Source of the DNA: Rutpela maculata
Taxonomy: Eukaryota; Arthropoda; Insecta; Coleoptera; Cerambycidae
DNA length: 64,000 bases
Direction of reading: 5' to 3'
Assembly: GCA_936432065.2 (NCBI GenBank)
Contig: OW386294.2
Location: 46,142,842 to 46,206,841, forward strand
The translations under genes and the position numbers were made by a program. The notes under the pieces are model-generated. The model made no database searches. It was given only the letters and a program-made list of their open reading frames with translations, and was not told where the DNA came from. Of this stretch, positions 25,201-40,900 are shown one piece after another; positions within the stretch are counted from its first letter, which is position 1; every line of letters begins with the position of its first letter.

Positions 25201-28200
25201 AAAGTTCCTAGTCATGACTTTTCTAGGCGAAAAGGTCTCTTGGGAAAATCTCGTAAAACCCACCGTTACCGTAAAAACTCACTTCAAAATGCATTTTTGC
25301 TATTTGATCATTTGAAGTAAACGTTGATTCTACTTTGTTGATTCGAATACATTGTTCTATAGAAGCTTGTATATGATTCGTACTGAATGTTTAAATCGAT
25401 TCAGAAATGTGCTGTTACGATCCGATGACATGGTAAAACATGCTTTAACGTCGTCGAATCAAAAAATGTTGTTAACAGAAGTTCCTAGTCATGAATTTTC
25501 TAGGCGAAAAGGTCTCTTGGGAAAATCTCGTAAAACCCACCGTTACCGAAAAAACTCACTTCAAAATGCATTTTTGCTATTTGATCATTTGAAGTAAACG
25601 TACACTATACTTTGTTGAGTCGAATACAACGTTCTATGTATGCTTGTAAATGATTCGTATTGAATGTTTAACTCGATTCAAAAATGTGCTTTTACTATGC
25701 GATAACATGGTAAAACATGCTTTAACGTCGTCGAATCAAAAAATGTTGTTAACAAAAGTTCCTAGTCATGACTTTTCTAGGCGAAAAGGTGTCTTGGGAA
25801 AATCTCGTAAAACCCACCGTTATCGAAAAAACTCACTTCAAAATGCATTTTTGCTATTTGATCATTTGAAGTAAACGTTCATTCTACTTTGTTGATTCGA
25901 ATACATTGTTCTATAGAAGCTTGTATATGATTCGTACTGAATGTTTAAATCGATTTAGAAATGTGCTGTTACGATCCGATGACATGGTAAAACATGCTTT
26001 AACGTCGTCGAATCAAAAAATGTTGTTAACAAAAGTTCCTAGTCATGACTTTTCTAGGCGAAAAGTCGTCTTGGGAAAATCTCGTAAAACCCACCGTTAT
26101 CGAAAAAACTCACTTCAAAATGCATTTTTGCTATTTGATCATTTGAAGTAAACGTACACTATACTTTGTTGAGACGAATACAACGTTCTATGTATGCTTG
26201 TAAATGATTCGTATTGAATGTTTAACTCAATTCAAAAATGTGCTTTTACTATGCGATAACATGGTAAAACATGCTTTAACGTCGTCGAATCAAAAAATGT
26301 TGTTAACAAAAGTTCCTAGTCATGACTTTTCTAGGCGAAAAGGTGTCTTGGGAAAATCTCGTAAAACCCACCGTTATCGAAAAAACTCACTTCAAAATGC
26401 ATTTTTGCTATTTGATCATTTGAAGTAAACGTTCATTCTACTTTGTTGATTCGAATACATTGTTCTATAGAAGCTTGTATATGATTCGTACCGAATGTTT
26501 AAATCGATTCAGAAATGTGCTGTTACGATCCGATGACATGGTAAAACATGCTTTAACGTCGTCGAATCAAAAAATGTTGTTAACAAAAGTTCCTAGTCAT
26601 GAATTTTCTAGGCGAAAAGGTCTCTTGGGAAAATCTCGTAAAACCCACCGTTATCGAAAAAACTCACTTCAAAATGCATTTTTGCTATTTGATCATTTGA
26701 AGTAAACGTACACTATACTTTGTTGAGTCGAATACAACGTTCTATGTATGCTTGTAAATGATTCGTATTGAATGTTTAACTCGATTCAAAATTGTGCATT
26801 TACTATCCGATGACATGATAAAACATGCTTTAACGTCGTCGAATCAAAAAATGTTGTTAACAGAAGTTCCTAGTCATGAATTTTCTAGGCGAAAAGGTCT
26901 CTTGGGAAAATCTCGTAAAACCCACCGTTACCGAAAAAACTCACTTCAAAATGCATTTTTGCTATTTGATCATTTGAAGTAAACGTTGATTCTACTTTGT
27001 TGATTCGAATACATTGTTCTATAGAAGCTTGTATATGATTCGTACTGAATGTTTAAATCGATTTAGAAATGTGCTGTTACGATCCGATGACATGGTAAAA
27101 CATGCTTTAACGTCGTCGAATCAAAAAATGTTCTTAACAAAAGTTCCTAGTCATGACTTTTCTAGGCGAAAAGGCGTCTTGGGAAAATCTCGTAAAACCC
27201 ACCGTTATCGAAAAAACTCACTTCAAAATGCATTTTTGCTATTTGATCATTTGAAGTAAACGTATACTATACTTTGTTGAGTCGAATACAACGTTCTATG
27301 TATGCTTGTAAATGATTCGTATTGAATGTTTAACTCGATTCAAAAATGTGCTTTTACTATGCGATAACATGGTAAAACATGCTTTAACGTCGTCGAATCA
27401 AAAAATGTTGTTAACAAAAGTTCCTAGTCATGACTTTTCTAGGCGAAAAGGTGTCTTGGGAAAATCTCGTAAAACCCACCGTTATCGAAAAAACTCACTT
27501 CAAAATGCATTTTTGCTATTTGATCATTTGAAGTAAACGTTCATTCTACTTTGTTGATTCGAATACATTGTTCTATAGAAGCTTGTATATGATTCGTACC
27601 GAATGTTTAAATCGATTCAGAAATGTGCTGTTACGATCCGATGACATGGTAAAACATGCTTTAACGTCGTCGAATCAAAAAATGTTGTTAACAAAAGTTC
27701 CTAGTCATGAATTTTCTAGGCGAAAAGGTCTCTTGGGAAAATCTCGTAAAACCCACCGTTATCGAAAAAACTCACTTCAAAATGCATTTTTGCTATTTGA
27801 TCATTTGAAGTAAACGTTCATTCTACTTTGTTGATTCGAATACATTGTTCTATAGAAGCTTGTATATGATTCGTACTGAATGTTTAAATCGATTCAGAAA
27901 TGTGCTGTTACGATCCGATGACATGGTAAAACATGCTTTAACGTCGTCGAATCAAAAAATGTTGTTAACAAAAGTTCCTAGTCATGACTTTTCTAGGCGA
28001 AAAGGTCTCTTGGGAAAATCTCGTAAAACCCACCGTTATGGAAAAAACTCACTTCAAAATGCATTTTTGCTATTTGATCATTTGAAGTAAACGTACACTA
28101 TACTTTGTTGAGTCGAATACAACGTTCTATGTATGCTTGTAAATGATTCGTATTGAATGTTTAACTCGATTCAAAATTGTGCATTTACTATCCGATGACA

Positions 28201-28927
28201 TGATAAAACATGCTTTAACGTCGTCGAATCAAAAAATGTTGTTAACAGAAGTTCCTAGTCATGAATTTTCTAGGCGAATAGGTCTCTTGGGAAAATCTCG
28301 TAAAACCCACCGTTACCGAAAAAACTCACTTCAAAATGCATTTCTGATATTTGATTATTTGAAGTAAACGTTCACTCTACTTTGTTGAGTCGAATACATT
28401 GTTCTATAGAAGCTTGTATATGATTCGTACTGAATGTTTAAATCGATTCAGAAATGTGCTGTTACGATCCGATGACATGGTAAAACATGCTTTAACGTCG
28501 TCGAATCAAAAAATGTTGTTAACAAAAGTTCCTAGTCATGAATTTTCTAGGCGAAAAGGTCTCTTGGGAAAATCTCGTAAAACCCACCGTTATCGAAAAA
28601 ACTCACTTCAAAATGCATTTTTGCTATTTGATCATTTGAAGTAAACGTTCATTCTACTTTGTTGATTCGAATACATTGTTCTATAGAAGCTTGTATATGA
28701 TTCGTACTGAATGTTTAAATCGATTTAGAAATGTGCTGTTACGATCCGATGACATGGTAAAACATGCTTTAACGTCGTCGAATCAAAAAATGTTGTTAAC
28801 AAAAGTTCCTAGTCATGACTTTTCTAGGCGAAAAGGCGTCTTGGGAAAATCTCGTAAAACCCACCGTTATCGAAAAAACTCACTTCAAAATGCATTTTTG
28901 CTATTTGATCATTTGAAGTAAACGTAT
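16468..28927 (+). repeat. 45-monomer higher-order repeat, copy 1 (12,460 bp)
   Basis: Units 60-104 repeat as units 105-149 at an offset of exactly 12,460 bp (45 x 277 minus 5). Matching rare markers include the 5-bp linker deletion (19511/31971), the ATGGGTCTC unit (71/116), an ACACATGC unit with the K-E-L tail (88/133), TTTGATGTAA (90/135), AAAAGTCGTC (94/139), GAGACGAATA (linker before 95/140) and TTCTTAACA (98/143). The left limit is set by position 16467 (C) against 28927 (T). I compared markers, not every base, and found no difference inside. Confidence 0.93.
19284..19555 (+). repeat. 272-bp monomer with 5-bp linker deletion (unit 70)
   Basis: The linker after this unit reads GTACACTTTG at 19511-19520, where other alpha linkers read GTACACTATACTTTG. 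The lost 5 bp lie between two ACT triplets, as expected from slippage. The identical change at 31971 shows it arose before the 12,460-bp duplication. Confidence 0.93.
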
Positions 28928-31900
28928 ACTATACTTTGTTGAGTCGAATACAACGTTCTATGTATGCTTGTAAATGATTCGTATTGAATGTTTAACTCGA
29001 TTCAAAATTGTGCATTTACTATCCGATGACATGATAAAACATGCTTTAACGTCGTCGAATCAAAAAAGGTTGTTAACAGAAGTTCCTAGTCATGAATTTT
29101 CTAGGCGAAAAGGTCTCTTGGGAAAATCTCGTAAAACCCACCGTTATGGAAAAAACTCACTTCAAAATGCATTTTTGCTATTTGATCATTTGAAGTAAAC
29201 GTACACTATACTTTGTTGAGTCGAATACAACGTTCTATGTATGCTTGTAAATGATTCGTATTGAATGTTTAACTCGATTCAAAAATGTGCTTTTACTATG
29301 CGAAGACATGGTAAAACATGCTTTAACGTCGTCGAATCAAAAAATGTTGTTAACAAAAGTTCCTAGTCATGACTTTTCTGGGCGAAAAGGTGTCTTGGGA
29401 AAATCTCGTAAAACCCACCGTTATCGAAAAAACTCACTTCAAAATGCATTTTTGCTATTTGATCATTTGAAGTAAACGTTGATTCTACTTTGTTGATTCG
29501 AATACATTGTTCTATAGAAGCTTGTATATGATTCGTACCGAATGTTTAAATCGATTCAGAAATGTGCTGTTACGATCCGATGACATGGTAAAACATGCTT
29601 TAACGTCGTCGAATCAAAAAATGTTGTTAACAAAAGTTCCTAGTCATGACTTTTCTAGGCGAAAAGGTCTCTTGGGAAAATCTCGTAAAACCCACCGTTA
29701 CCGTAAAAACTCACTTCAAAATGCATTTTTGCTATTTGATCATTTGAAGTAAACGTTGATTCTACTTTGTTGATTCGAATACATTGTTCTATAGAAGCTT
29801 GTATATGATTCGTACTGAATGTTTAAATCGATTCAGAAATGTGCTGTTACGATCCGATGACATGGTAAAACATGCTTTAACGTCGTCGAATCAAAAAATG
29901 TTGTTAACAGAAGTTCCTAGTCATGAATTTTCTAGGCGAAAAGGTCTCTTGGGAAAATCTCGTAAAACCCACCGTTATGGAAAAAACTCACTTCAAAATG
30001 CATTTTTGCTATTTGATCATTTGAAGTAAACGTACACTATACTTTGTTGAGTCGAATACAACGTTCTATGTATGCTTGTAAATGATTCGTATTGAATGTT
30101 TAACTCGATTCAAAAATGTGCTTTTACTATGCGAAGACATGGTAAAACATGCTTTAACGTCGTCGAATCAAAAAATGTTGTTAACAAAAGTTCCTAGTCA
30201 TGACTTTTCTGGGCGAAAAGGTGTCTTGGGAAAATCTCGTAAAACCCACCGTTATCGAAAAAACTCACTTCAAAATGCATTTTTGCTATTTGATCATTTG
30301 AAGTAAACGTTGATTCTACTTTGTTGATTCGAATACATTGTTCTATAGAAGCTTGTATATGATTCGTACCGAATGTTTAAATCGATTCAGAAATGTGCTG
30401 TTACGATCCGATGACATGGTAAAACATGCTTTAACGTCGTCGAATCAAAAAATGTTGTTAACAAAAGTTCCTAGTCATGACTTTTCTAGGCGAAAAGGTC
30501 TCTTGGGAAAATCTCGTAAAACCCACCGTTACCGTAAAAACTCACTTCAAAATGCATTTTTGCTATTTGATCATTTGAAGTAAACGTTGATTCTACTTTG
30601 TTGATTCGAATACATTGTTCTATAGAAGCTTGTATATGATTCGTACTGAATGTTTAAATCGATTCAGAAATGTGCTGTTACGATCCGATGACATGGTAAA
30701 ACATGCTTTAACGTCGTCGAATCAAAAAATGTTGTTAACAGAAGTTCCTAGTCATGAATTTTCTAGGCGAAAAGGTCTCTTGGGAAAATCTCGTAAAACC
30801 CACCGTTACCGAAAAAACTCACTTCAAAATGCATTTTTGCTATTTGATCATTTGAAGTAAACGTACACTATACTTTGTTGAGTCGAATACAACGTTCTAT
30901 GTATGCTTGTAAATGATTCGTATTGAATGTTTAACTCGATTCAAAAATGTGCTTTTACTATGCGATAACATGGTAAAACATGCTTTAACGTCGTCGAATC
31001 AAAAAATGTTGTTAACAAAAGTTCCTAGTCATGACTTTTCTAGGCGAAAAGGTGTCTTGGGAAAATCTCGTAAAACCCACCGTTATCGAAAAAACTCACT
31101 TCAAAATGCATTTTTGCTATTTGATCATTTGAAGTAAACGTTCATTCTACTTTGTTGATTCGAATACATTGTTCTATAGAAGCTTGTATATGATTCGTAC
31201 TGAATGTTTAAATCGATTTAGAAATGTGCTGTTACGATCCGATGACATGGTAAAACATGCTTTAACGTCGTCGAATCAAAAAATGTTGTTAACAAAAGTT
31301 CCTAGTCATGACTTTTCTAGGCGAAAAGGCGTCTTGGGAAAATCTCGTAAAACCCACCGTTATCGAAAAAACTCACTTCAAAATGCATTTTTGCTATTTG
31401 ATCATTTGAAGTAAACGTACACTATACTTTGTTGAGTCGAATACAACGTTCTATGTATGCTTGTAAATGATTCGTATTGAATGTTTAACTCAATTCAAAA
31501 ATGTGCTTTTACTATGCGATAACATGGTAAAACATGCTTTAACGTCGTCGAATCAAAAAATGTTGTTAACAAAAGTTCCTAGTCATGACTTTTCTAGGCG
31601 AAAAGGTGTCTTGGGAAAATCTCGTAAAACCCACCGTTATCGAAAAAACTCACTTCAAAATGCATTTTTGCTATTTGATCATTTGAAGTAAACGTTCATT
31701 CTACTTTGTTGATTCGAATACATTGTTCTATAGAAGCTTGTATATGATTCGTACCGAATGTTTAAATCGATTCAGAAATGTGCTGTTACGATCCGATGAC
31801 ATGGTAAAACATGCTTTAACGTCGTCGAATCAAAAAATGTTGTTAACAAAAGTTCCTAGTCATGAATTTTCTAGGCGAAAAGGTCTCTTGGGAAAATCTC

Positions 31901-34900
31901 GTAAAACCCACCGTTATCGAAAAAACTCACTTCAAAATGCATTTTTGCTATTTGATCATTTGAAGTAAACGTACACTTTGTTGAGTCGAATACAACGTTC
32001 TATGTATGCTTGTAAATGATTCGTATTGAATGTTTAACTCGATTCAAAATTGTGCATTTACTATCCGATGACATGATAAAACATGCTTTAACGTCGTCGA
32101 ATCAAAAAATGTTGTTAACAGAAGTTCCTAGTCATGAATTTTCTAGGCGAATGGGTCTCTTGGGAAAATCTCGTAAAACCCACCGTTACCGAAAAAACTC
32201 ACTTCAAAATGCATTTCTGATATTTGATTATTTGAAGTAAACGTTCACTCTACTTTGTTGAGTCGAATACATTGTTCTATAGAAGCTTGTATATGATTCG
32301 TACTGAATGTTTAAATCGATTCAGAAATGTGCTGTTACGATCCGATGACATGGTAAAACATGCTTTAACGTCGTCGAATCAAAAAATGTTGTTAACAAAA
32401 GTTCCTAGTCATGAATTTTCTAGGCGAAAAGGTCTCTTGGGAAAATCTCGTAAAACCCACCGTTATCGAAAAAACTCACTTCAAAATGCATTTTTGCTAT
32501 TTGATTATTTGAAGTAAACGTTCATTCTACTTTGTTGATTCGAATACATTGTTCTATAGAAGCTTGTATATGATTCGTACTGAATGTTTAAATCGATTTA
32601 GAAATGTGCTGTTACGATCCGATGACATGGTAAAACATGCTTTAACGTCGTCGAATCAAAAAATGTTGTTAACAAAAGTTCCTAGTCATGACTTTTCTAG
32701 GCGAAAAGGCGTCTTGGGAAAATCTCGTAAAACCCACCGTTATCGAAAAAACTCACTTCAAAATGCATTTTTGCTATTTGATCATTTGAAGTAAACGTAT
32801 ACTATACTTTGTTGAGTCGAATACAACGTTCTATGTATGCTTGTAAATGATTCGTATTGAATGTTTAACTCGATTCAAAAATGTGCTTTTACTATGCGAT
32901 AACATGGTAAAACATGCTTTAACGTCGTCGAATCAAAAAATGTTGTTAACAAAAGTTCCTAGTCATGACTTTTCTAGGCGAAAAGGTGTCTTGGGAAAAT
33001 CTCGTAAAACCCACCGTTATCGAAAAAACTCACTTCAAAATGCATTTTTGCTATTTGATCATTTGAAGTAAACGTTCATTCTACTTTGTTGATTCGAATA
33101 CATTGTTCTATAGAAGCTTGTATATGATTCGTACCGAATGTTTAAATCGATTCAGAAATGTGCTGTTACGATCCGATGACATGGTAAAACATGCTTTAAC
33201 GTCGTCGAATCAAAAAATGTTGTTAACAAAAGTTCCTAGTCATGAATTTTCTAGGCGAAAAGGTCTCTTGGGAAAATCTCGTAAAACCCACCGTTATCGA
33301 AAAAACTCACTTCAAAATGCATTTTTGCTATTTGATCATTTGAAGTAAACGTTCATTCTACTTTGTTGATTCGAATACATTGTTCTATAGAAGCTTGTAT
33401 ATGATTCGTACTGAATGTTTAAATCGATTCAGAAATGTGCTGTTACGATCCGATGACATGGTAAAACATGCTTTAACGTCGTCGAATCAAAAAATGTTGT
33501 TAACAAAAGTTCCTAGTCATGACTTTTCTAGGCGAAAAGGTCTCTTGGGAAAATCTCGTAAAACCCACCGTTATGGAAAAAACTCACTTCAAAATGCATT
33601 TTTGCTATTTGATCATTTGAAGTAAACGTACACTATACTTTGTTGAGTCGAATACAACGTTCTATGTATGCTTGTAAATGATTCGTATTGAATGTTTAAC
33701 TCGATTCAAAATTGTGCATTTACTATCCGATGACATGATAAAACATGCTTTAACGTCGTCGAATCAAAAAATGTTGTTAACAGAAGTTCCTAGTCATGAA
33801 TTTTCTAGGCGAATAGGTCTCTTGGGAAAATCTCGTAAAACCCACCGTTACCGAAAAAACTCACTTCAAAATGCATTTCTGATATTTGATTATTTGAAGT
33901 AAACGTTCACTCTACTTTGTTGAGTCGAATACATTGTTCTATAGAAGCTTGTATATGATTCGTACTGAATGTTTAAATCGATTCAGAAATGTGCTGTTAC
34001 GATCCGATGACATGGTAAAACATGCTTTAACGTCGTCGAATCAAAAAATGTTGTTAACAAAAGTTCCTAGTCATGAATTTTCTAGGCGAAAAGGTCTCTT
34101 GGGAAAATCTCGTAAAACCCACCGTTATCGAAAAAACTCACTTCAAAATGCATTTTTGCTATTTGATCATTTGAAGTAAACGTACACTATACTTTGTTGA
34201 GTCGAATACAACGTTCTATGTATGCTTGTAAATGATTCGTATTGAATGTTTAACTCGATTCAAAAATGTGCTTTTACTATGCGATAACATGGTAAAACAT
34301 GCTTTAACGTCGTCGAATCAAAAAATGTTGTTAACAGAAGTTCCTAGTCATGAATTTTCTAGGCGAAAAGGTCTCTTGGGAAAATCTCGTAAAACCCACC
34401 GTTACCGAAAAAACTCACTTCAAAATGCATTTTTGCTATTTGATCATTTGAAGTAAACGTTCATTCTACTTTGTTGATTCGAATACATTGTTCTATAGAA
34501 GCTTGTATATGATTCGTACTGAATGTTTAAATCGATTCAGAAATGTGCTGTTACGATTCGATGACATGGTAAAACATGCTTTAACGTCGTCGAATCAAAA
34601 AATGTTGTTAACAAAAGTTCCTAGTCATGAATTTTCTAGGCGAAAAGGTCTCTTGGGAAAATCTCGTAAAACCCACCGTTATCGAAAAAACTCACTTCAA
34701 AATGCATTTTTGCTATTTGATCATTTGAAGTAAACGTACACTATACTTTGTTGAGTCGAATACAACGTTCTATGTATGCTTGTAAATGATTCGTATTGAA
34801 TGTTTAACTCGATTCAAAATTGTGCATTTACTATCCGATGACATGATAAAACATGCTTTAACGTCGTCGAATCAAAAAAGGTTGTTAACAGAAGTTCCTG

Positions 34901-37900
34901 GTCATGAATTTTCTAGGCGAAAAGGTCTCTTGGGAAAATCTCGTAAAACCCACCGTTATGGAAAAAACTCACTTCAAAATGCATTTTTGCTATTTGATCA
35001 TTTGAAGTAAACGTTGATTCTACTTTGTTGATTCGAATACATTGTTCTATAGAAGCTTGTATATGATTCGTACCGAATGTTTAAATCGATTCAGAAATGT
35101 GCTGTTACGATCCGATGACATGGTAAAACATGCTTTAACGTCGTCGAATCAAAAAATGTTGTTAACAAAAGTTCCTAGTCATGACTTTTCTAGGCGAAAA
35201 GGTCTCTTGGGAAAATCTCGTAAAACCCACCGTTACCGAAAAAACTCACTTCAAAATGCATTTTTGCTATTTGATCATTTGAAGTAAACGTTGATTCTAC
35301 TTTGTTGATTCGAATACATTGTTCTATAGAAGCTTGTATATGATTCGTACTGAATGTTTAAATCGATTCAGAAATGTGCTGTTACGATCCGATGACATGG
35401 TAACACATGCTTTAACGTCGTCGAATCAAAAAATGTTGTTAACAGAAGTTCCTAGTCATGAATTTTCTAGGCGAAAAGGTCTCTTGGGAAAATCTCGTAA
35501 AACCCACCGTTACCGAAAAAACTCACTTCAAAATGCATTTTTGCTATTTGATCATTTGAAGTAAACGTACACTATACTTTGTTGAGTCGAATACAACGTT
35601 CTATGTATGCTTGTAAATGATTCGTATTGAATGTTTAACTCGATTCAAAAATGTGCTTTTACTATGCGATAACATGGTAAAACATGCTTTAACGTCGTCG
35701 AATCAAAAAATGTTGTTAACAAAAGTTCCTAGTCATGACTTTTCTAGGCGAAAAGGCGTCTTGGGAAAATCTCGTAAAACCCACCGTTATCGAAAAAACT
35801 CACTTCAAAATGCATTTTTGCTATTTGATCATTTGAAGTAAACGTACACTATACTTTGTTGAGTCGAATACAACGTTCTATGTATGCTTGTAAATGATTC
35901 GTATTGAATGTTTAACTCGATTCAAAAATGTGCTTTTACTATGCGATAACATGGTAAAACATGCTTTAACGTCGTCGAATCAAAAAATGTTGTTAACAAA
36001 AGTTCCTAGTCATGACTTTTCTAGGCGAAAAGGTGTCTTGGGAAAATCTCGTAAAACCCACCGTTATCGAAAAAACTCACTTCAAAATGCATTTTTGCTA
36101 TTTGATCATTTGAAGTAAACGTTCATTCTACTTTGTTGATTCGAATACATTGTTCTATAGAAGCTTGTATATGATTCGTACTGAATGTTTAAATCGATTC
36201 AGAAATGTGCTGTTACGATCCGATGACATGGTAAAACATGCTTTAACGTCGTCGAATCAAAAAATGTTGTTAACAAAAGTTCCTAGTCATGAATTTTCTA
36301 GGCGAAAAGGTCTCTTGGGAAAATCTCGTAAAACCCACCGTTATCGAAAAAACTCACTTCAAAATGCATTTTTGCTATTTGATCATTTGAAGTAAACGTT
36401 CATTCTACTTTGTTGATTCGAATACATTGTTCTATAGAAGCTTGTATATGATTCGTACTGAATGTTTAAATCGATTCAGAAATGTGCTGTTACGATCCGA
36501 TGACATGGTAAAACATGCTTTAACGTCGTCGAATCAAAAAATGTTGTTAACAAAAGTTCCTAGTCATGAATTTTCTAGGCGAAAAGGTCTCTTGGGAAAA
36601 TCTCGTAAAACCCACCGTTATCGAAAAAACTCACTTCAAAATGCATTTTTGCTATTTGATCATTTGAAGTAAACGTTCATTCTACTTTGTTGATTCGAAT
36701 ACATTGTTCTATAGAAGCTTGTATATGATTCGTACTGAATGTTTAAATCGATTCAGAAATGTGCTGTTACGATCCGATGACATGGTAACACATGCTTTAA
36801 CGTCGTCGAATCAAAAAATGTTGTTAACAAAAGTTCCTAGTCATGAATTTTCTAGGCGAAAAGGTCTCTTGGGAAAATCTCGTAAAACCCACCGTTATCG
36901 AAAAAACTCACTTCAAAATGCATTTTTGCTATTTGATCATTTGAAGTAAACGTACACTATACTTTGTTGAGTCGAATACAACGTTCTATGTATGCTTGTA
37001 AATGATTCGTATTGAATGTTTAACTCGATTCAAAATTGTGCATTTACTATCCGATGACATGATAAAACATGCTTTAACGTCGTCGAATCAAAAAAGGTTG
37101 TTAACAGAAGTTCCTAGTCATGAATTTTCTAGGCGAAAAGGTCTCTTGGGAAAATCTCGTAAAACCCACCGTTATGGAAAAAACTCACTTCAAAATGCAT
37201 TTTTGCTATTTGATCATTTGAAGTAAACGTACACTATACTTTGTTGAGTCGAATACAACGTTCTATGTATGCTTGTAAATGATTCGTATTGAATGTTTAA
37301 CTCGATTCAAAAATGTGCTTTTACTATGCGAAGACATGGTAAAACATGCTTTAACGTCGTCGAATCAAAAAATGTTGTTAACAAAAGTTCCTAGTCATGA
37401 CTTTTCTGGGCGAAAAGGTGTCTTGGGAAAATCTCGTAAAACCCACCGTTATCGAAAAAACTCACTTCAAAATGCATTTTTGCTATTTGATCATTTGATG
37501 TAAACGTTGATTCTACTTTGTTGATTCGAATACATTGTTCTATAGAAGCTTGTATATGATTCGTACCGAATGTTTAAATCGATTCAGAAATGTGCTGTTA
37601 CGATCCGATGACATGGTAAAACATGCTTTAACGTCGTCGAATCAAAAAATGTTGTTAACAAAAGTTCCTAGTCATGACTTTTCTAGGCGAAAAGGTCTCT
37701 TGGGAAAATCTCGTAAAACCCACCGTTACCGTAAAAACTCACTTCAAAATGCATTTTTGCTATTTGATCATTTGAAGTAAACGTTGATTCTACTTTGTTG
37801 ATTCGAATACATTGTTCTATAGAAGCTTGTATATGATTCGTACTGAATGTTTAAATCGATTCAGAAATGTGCTGTTACGATCCGATGACATGGTAAAACA

Positions 37901-40900
37901 TGCTTTAACGTCGTCGAATCAAAAAATGTTGTTAACAGAAGTTCCTAGTCATGAATTTTCTAGGCGAAAAGGTCTCTTGGGAAAATCTCGTAAAACCCAC
38001 CGTTACCGAAAAAACTCACTTCAAAATGCATTTTTGCTATTTGATCATTTGAAGTAAACGTACACTATACTTTGTTGAGTCGAATACAACGTTCTATGTA
38101 TGCTTGTAAATGATTCGTATTGAATGTTTAACTCGATTCAAAAATGTGCTTTTACTATGCGATAACATGGTAAAACATGCTTTAACGTCGTCGAATCAAA
38201 AAATGTTGTTAACAAAAGTTCCTAGTCATGACTTTTCTAGGCGAAAAGGTGTCTTGGGAAAATCTCGTAAAACCCACCGTTATCGAAAAAACTCACTTCA
38301 AAATGCATTTTTGCTATTTGATCATTTGAAGTAAACGTTCATTCTACTTTGTTGATTCGAATACATTGTTCTATAGAAGCTTGTATATGATTCGTACTGA
38401 ATGTTTAAATCGATTTAGAAATGTGCTGTTACGATCCGATGACATGGTAAAACATGCTTTAACGTCGTCGAATCAAAAAATGTTGTTAACAAAAGTTCCT
38501 AGTCATGACTTTTCTAGGCGAAAAGTCGTCTTGGGAAAATCTCGTAAAACCCACCGTTATCGAAAAAACTCACTTCAAAATGCATTTTTGCTATTTGATC
38601 ATTTGAAGTAAACGTACACTATACTTTGTTGAGACGAATACAACGTTCTATGTATGCTTGTAAATGATTCGTATTGAATGTTTAACTCAATTCAAAAATG
38701 TGCTTTTACTATGCGATAACATGGTAAAACATGCTTTAACGTCGTCGAATCAAAAAATGTTGTTAACAAAAGTTCCTAGTCATGACTTTTCTAGGCGAAA
38801 AGGTGTCTTGGGAAAATCTCGTAAAACCCACCGTTATCGAAAAAACTCACTTCAAAATGCATTTTTGCTATTTGATCATTTGAAGTAAACGTTCATTCTA
38901 CTTTGTTGATTCGAATACATTGTTCTATAGAAGCTTGTATATGATTCGTACCGAATGTTTAAATCGATTCAGAAATGTGCTGTTACGATCCGATGACATG
39001 GTAAAACATGCTTTAACGTCGTCGAATCAAAAAATGTTGTTAACAAAAGTTCCTAGTCATGAATTTTCTAGGCGAAAAGGTCTCTTGGGAAAATCTCGTA
39101 AAACCCACCGTTATCGAAAAAACTCACTTCAAAATGCATTTTTGCTATTTGATCATTTGAAGTAAACGTACACTATACTTTGTTGAGTCGAATACAACGT
39201 TCTATGTATGCTTGTAAATGATTCGTATTGAATGTTTAACTCGATTCAAAATTGTGCATTTACTATCCGATGACATGATAAAACATGCTTTAACGTCGTC
39301 GAATCAAAAAATGTTGTTAACAGAAGTTCCTAGTCATGAATTTTCTAGGCGAAAAGGTCTCTTGGGAAAATCTCGTAAAACCCACCGTTACCGAAAAAAC
39401 TCACTTCAAAATGCATTTTTGCTATTTGATCATTTGAAGTAAACGTTGATTCTACTTTGTTGATTCGAATACATTGTTCTATAGAAGCTTGTATATGATT
39501 CGTACTGAATGTTTAAATCGATTTAGAAATGTGCTGTTACGATCCGATGACATGGTAAAACATGCTTTAACGTCGTCGAATCAAAAAATGTTCTTAACAA
39601 AAGTTCCTAGTCATGACTTTTCTAGGCGAAAAGGCGTCTTGGGAAAATCTCGTAAAACCCACCGTTATCGAAAAAACTCACTTCAAAATGCATTTTTGCT
39701 ATTTGATCATTTGAAGTAAACGTATACTATACTTTGTTGAGTCGAATACAACGTTCTATGTATGCTTGTAAATGATTCGTATTGAATGTTTAACTCGATT
39801 CAAAAATGTGCTTTTACTATGCGATAACATGGTAAAACATGCTTTAACGTCGTCGAATCAAAAAATGTTGTTAACAAAAGTTCCTAGTCATGACTTTTCT
39901 AGGCGAAAAGGTGTCTTGGGAAAATCTCGTAAAACCCACCGTTATCGAAAAAACTCACTTCAAAATGCATTTTTGCTATTTGATCATTTGAAGTAAACGT
40001 TCATTCTACTTTGTTGATTCGAATACATTGTTCTATAGAAGCTTGTATATGATTCGTACCGAATGTTTAAATCGATTCAGAAATGTGCTGTTACGATCCG
40101 ATGACATGGTAAAACATGCTTTAACGTCGTCGAATCAAAAAATGTTGTTAACAAAAGTTCCTAGTCATGAATTTTCTAGGCGAAAAGGTCTCTTGGGAAA
40201 ATCTCGTAAAACCCACCGTTATCGAAAAAACTCACTTCAAAATGCATTTTTGCTATTTGATCATTTGAAGTAAACGTTCATTCTACTTTGTTGATTCGAA
40301 TACATTGTTCTATAGAAGCTTGTATATGATTCGTACTGAATGTTTAAATCGATTCAGAAATGTGCTGTTACGATCCGATGACATGGTAAAACATGCTTTA
40401 ACGTCGTCGAATCAAAAAATGTTGTTAACAAAAGTTCCTAGTCATGACTTTTCTAGGCGAAAAGGTCTCTTGGGAAAATCTCGTAAAACCCACCGTTATG
40501 GAAAAAACTCACTTCAAAATGCATTTTTGCTATTTGATCATTTGAAGTAAACGTACACTATACTTTGTTGAGTCGAATACAACGTTCTATGTATGCTTGT
40601 AAATGATTCGTATTGAATGTTTAACTCGATTCAAAATTGTGCATTTACTATCCGATGACATGATAAAACATGCTTTAACGTCGTCGAATCAAAAAATGTT
40701 GTTAACAGAAGTTCCTAGTCATGAATTTTCTAGGCGAATAGGTCTCTTGGGAAAATCTCGTAAAACCCACCGTTACCGAAAAAACTCACTTCAAAATGCA
40801 TTTCTGATATTTGATTATTTGAAGTAAACGTTCACTCTACTTTGTTGAGTCGAATACATTGTTCTATAGAAGCTTGTATATGATTCGTACTGAATGTTTA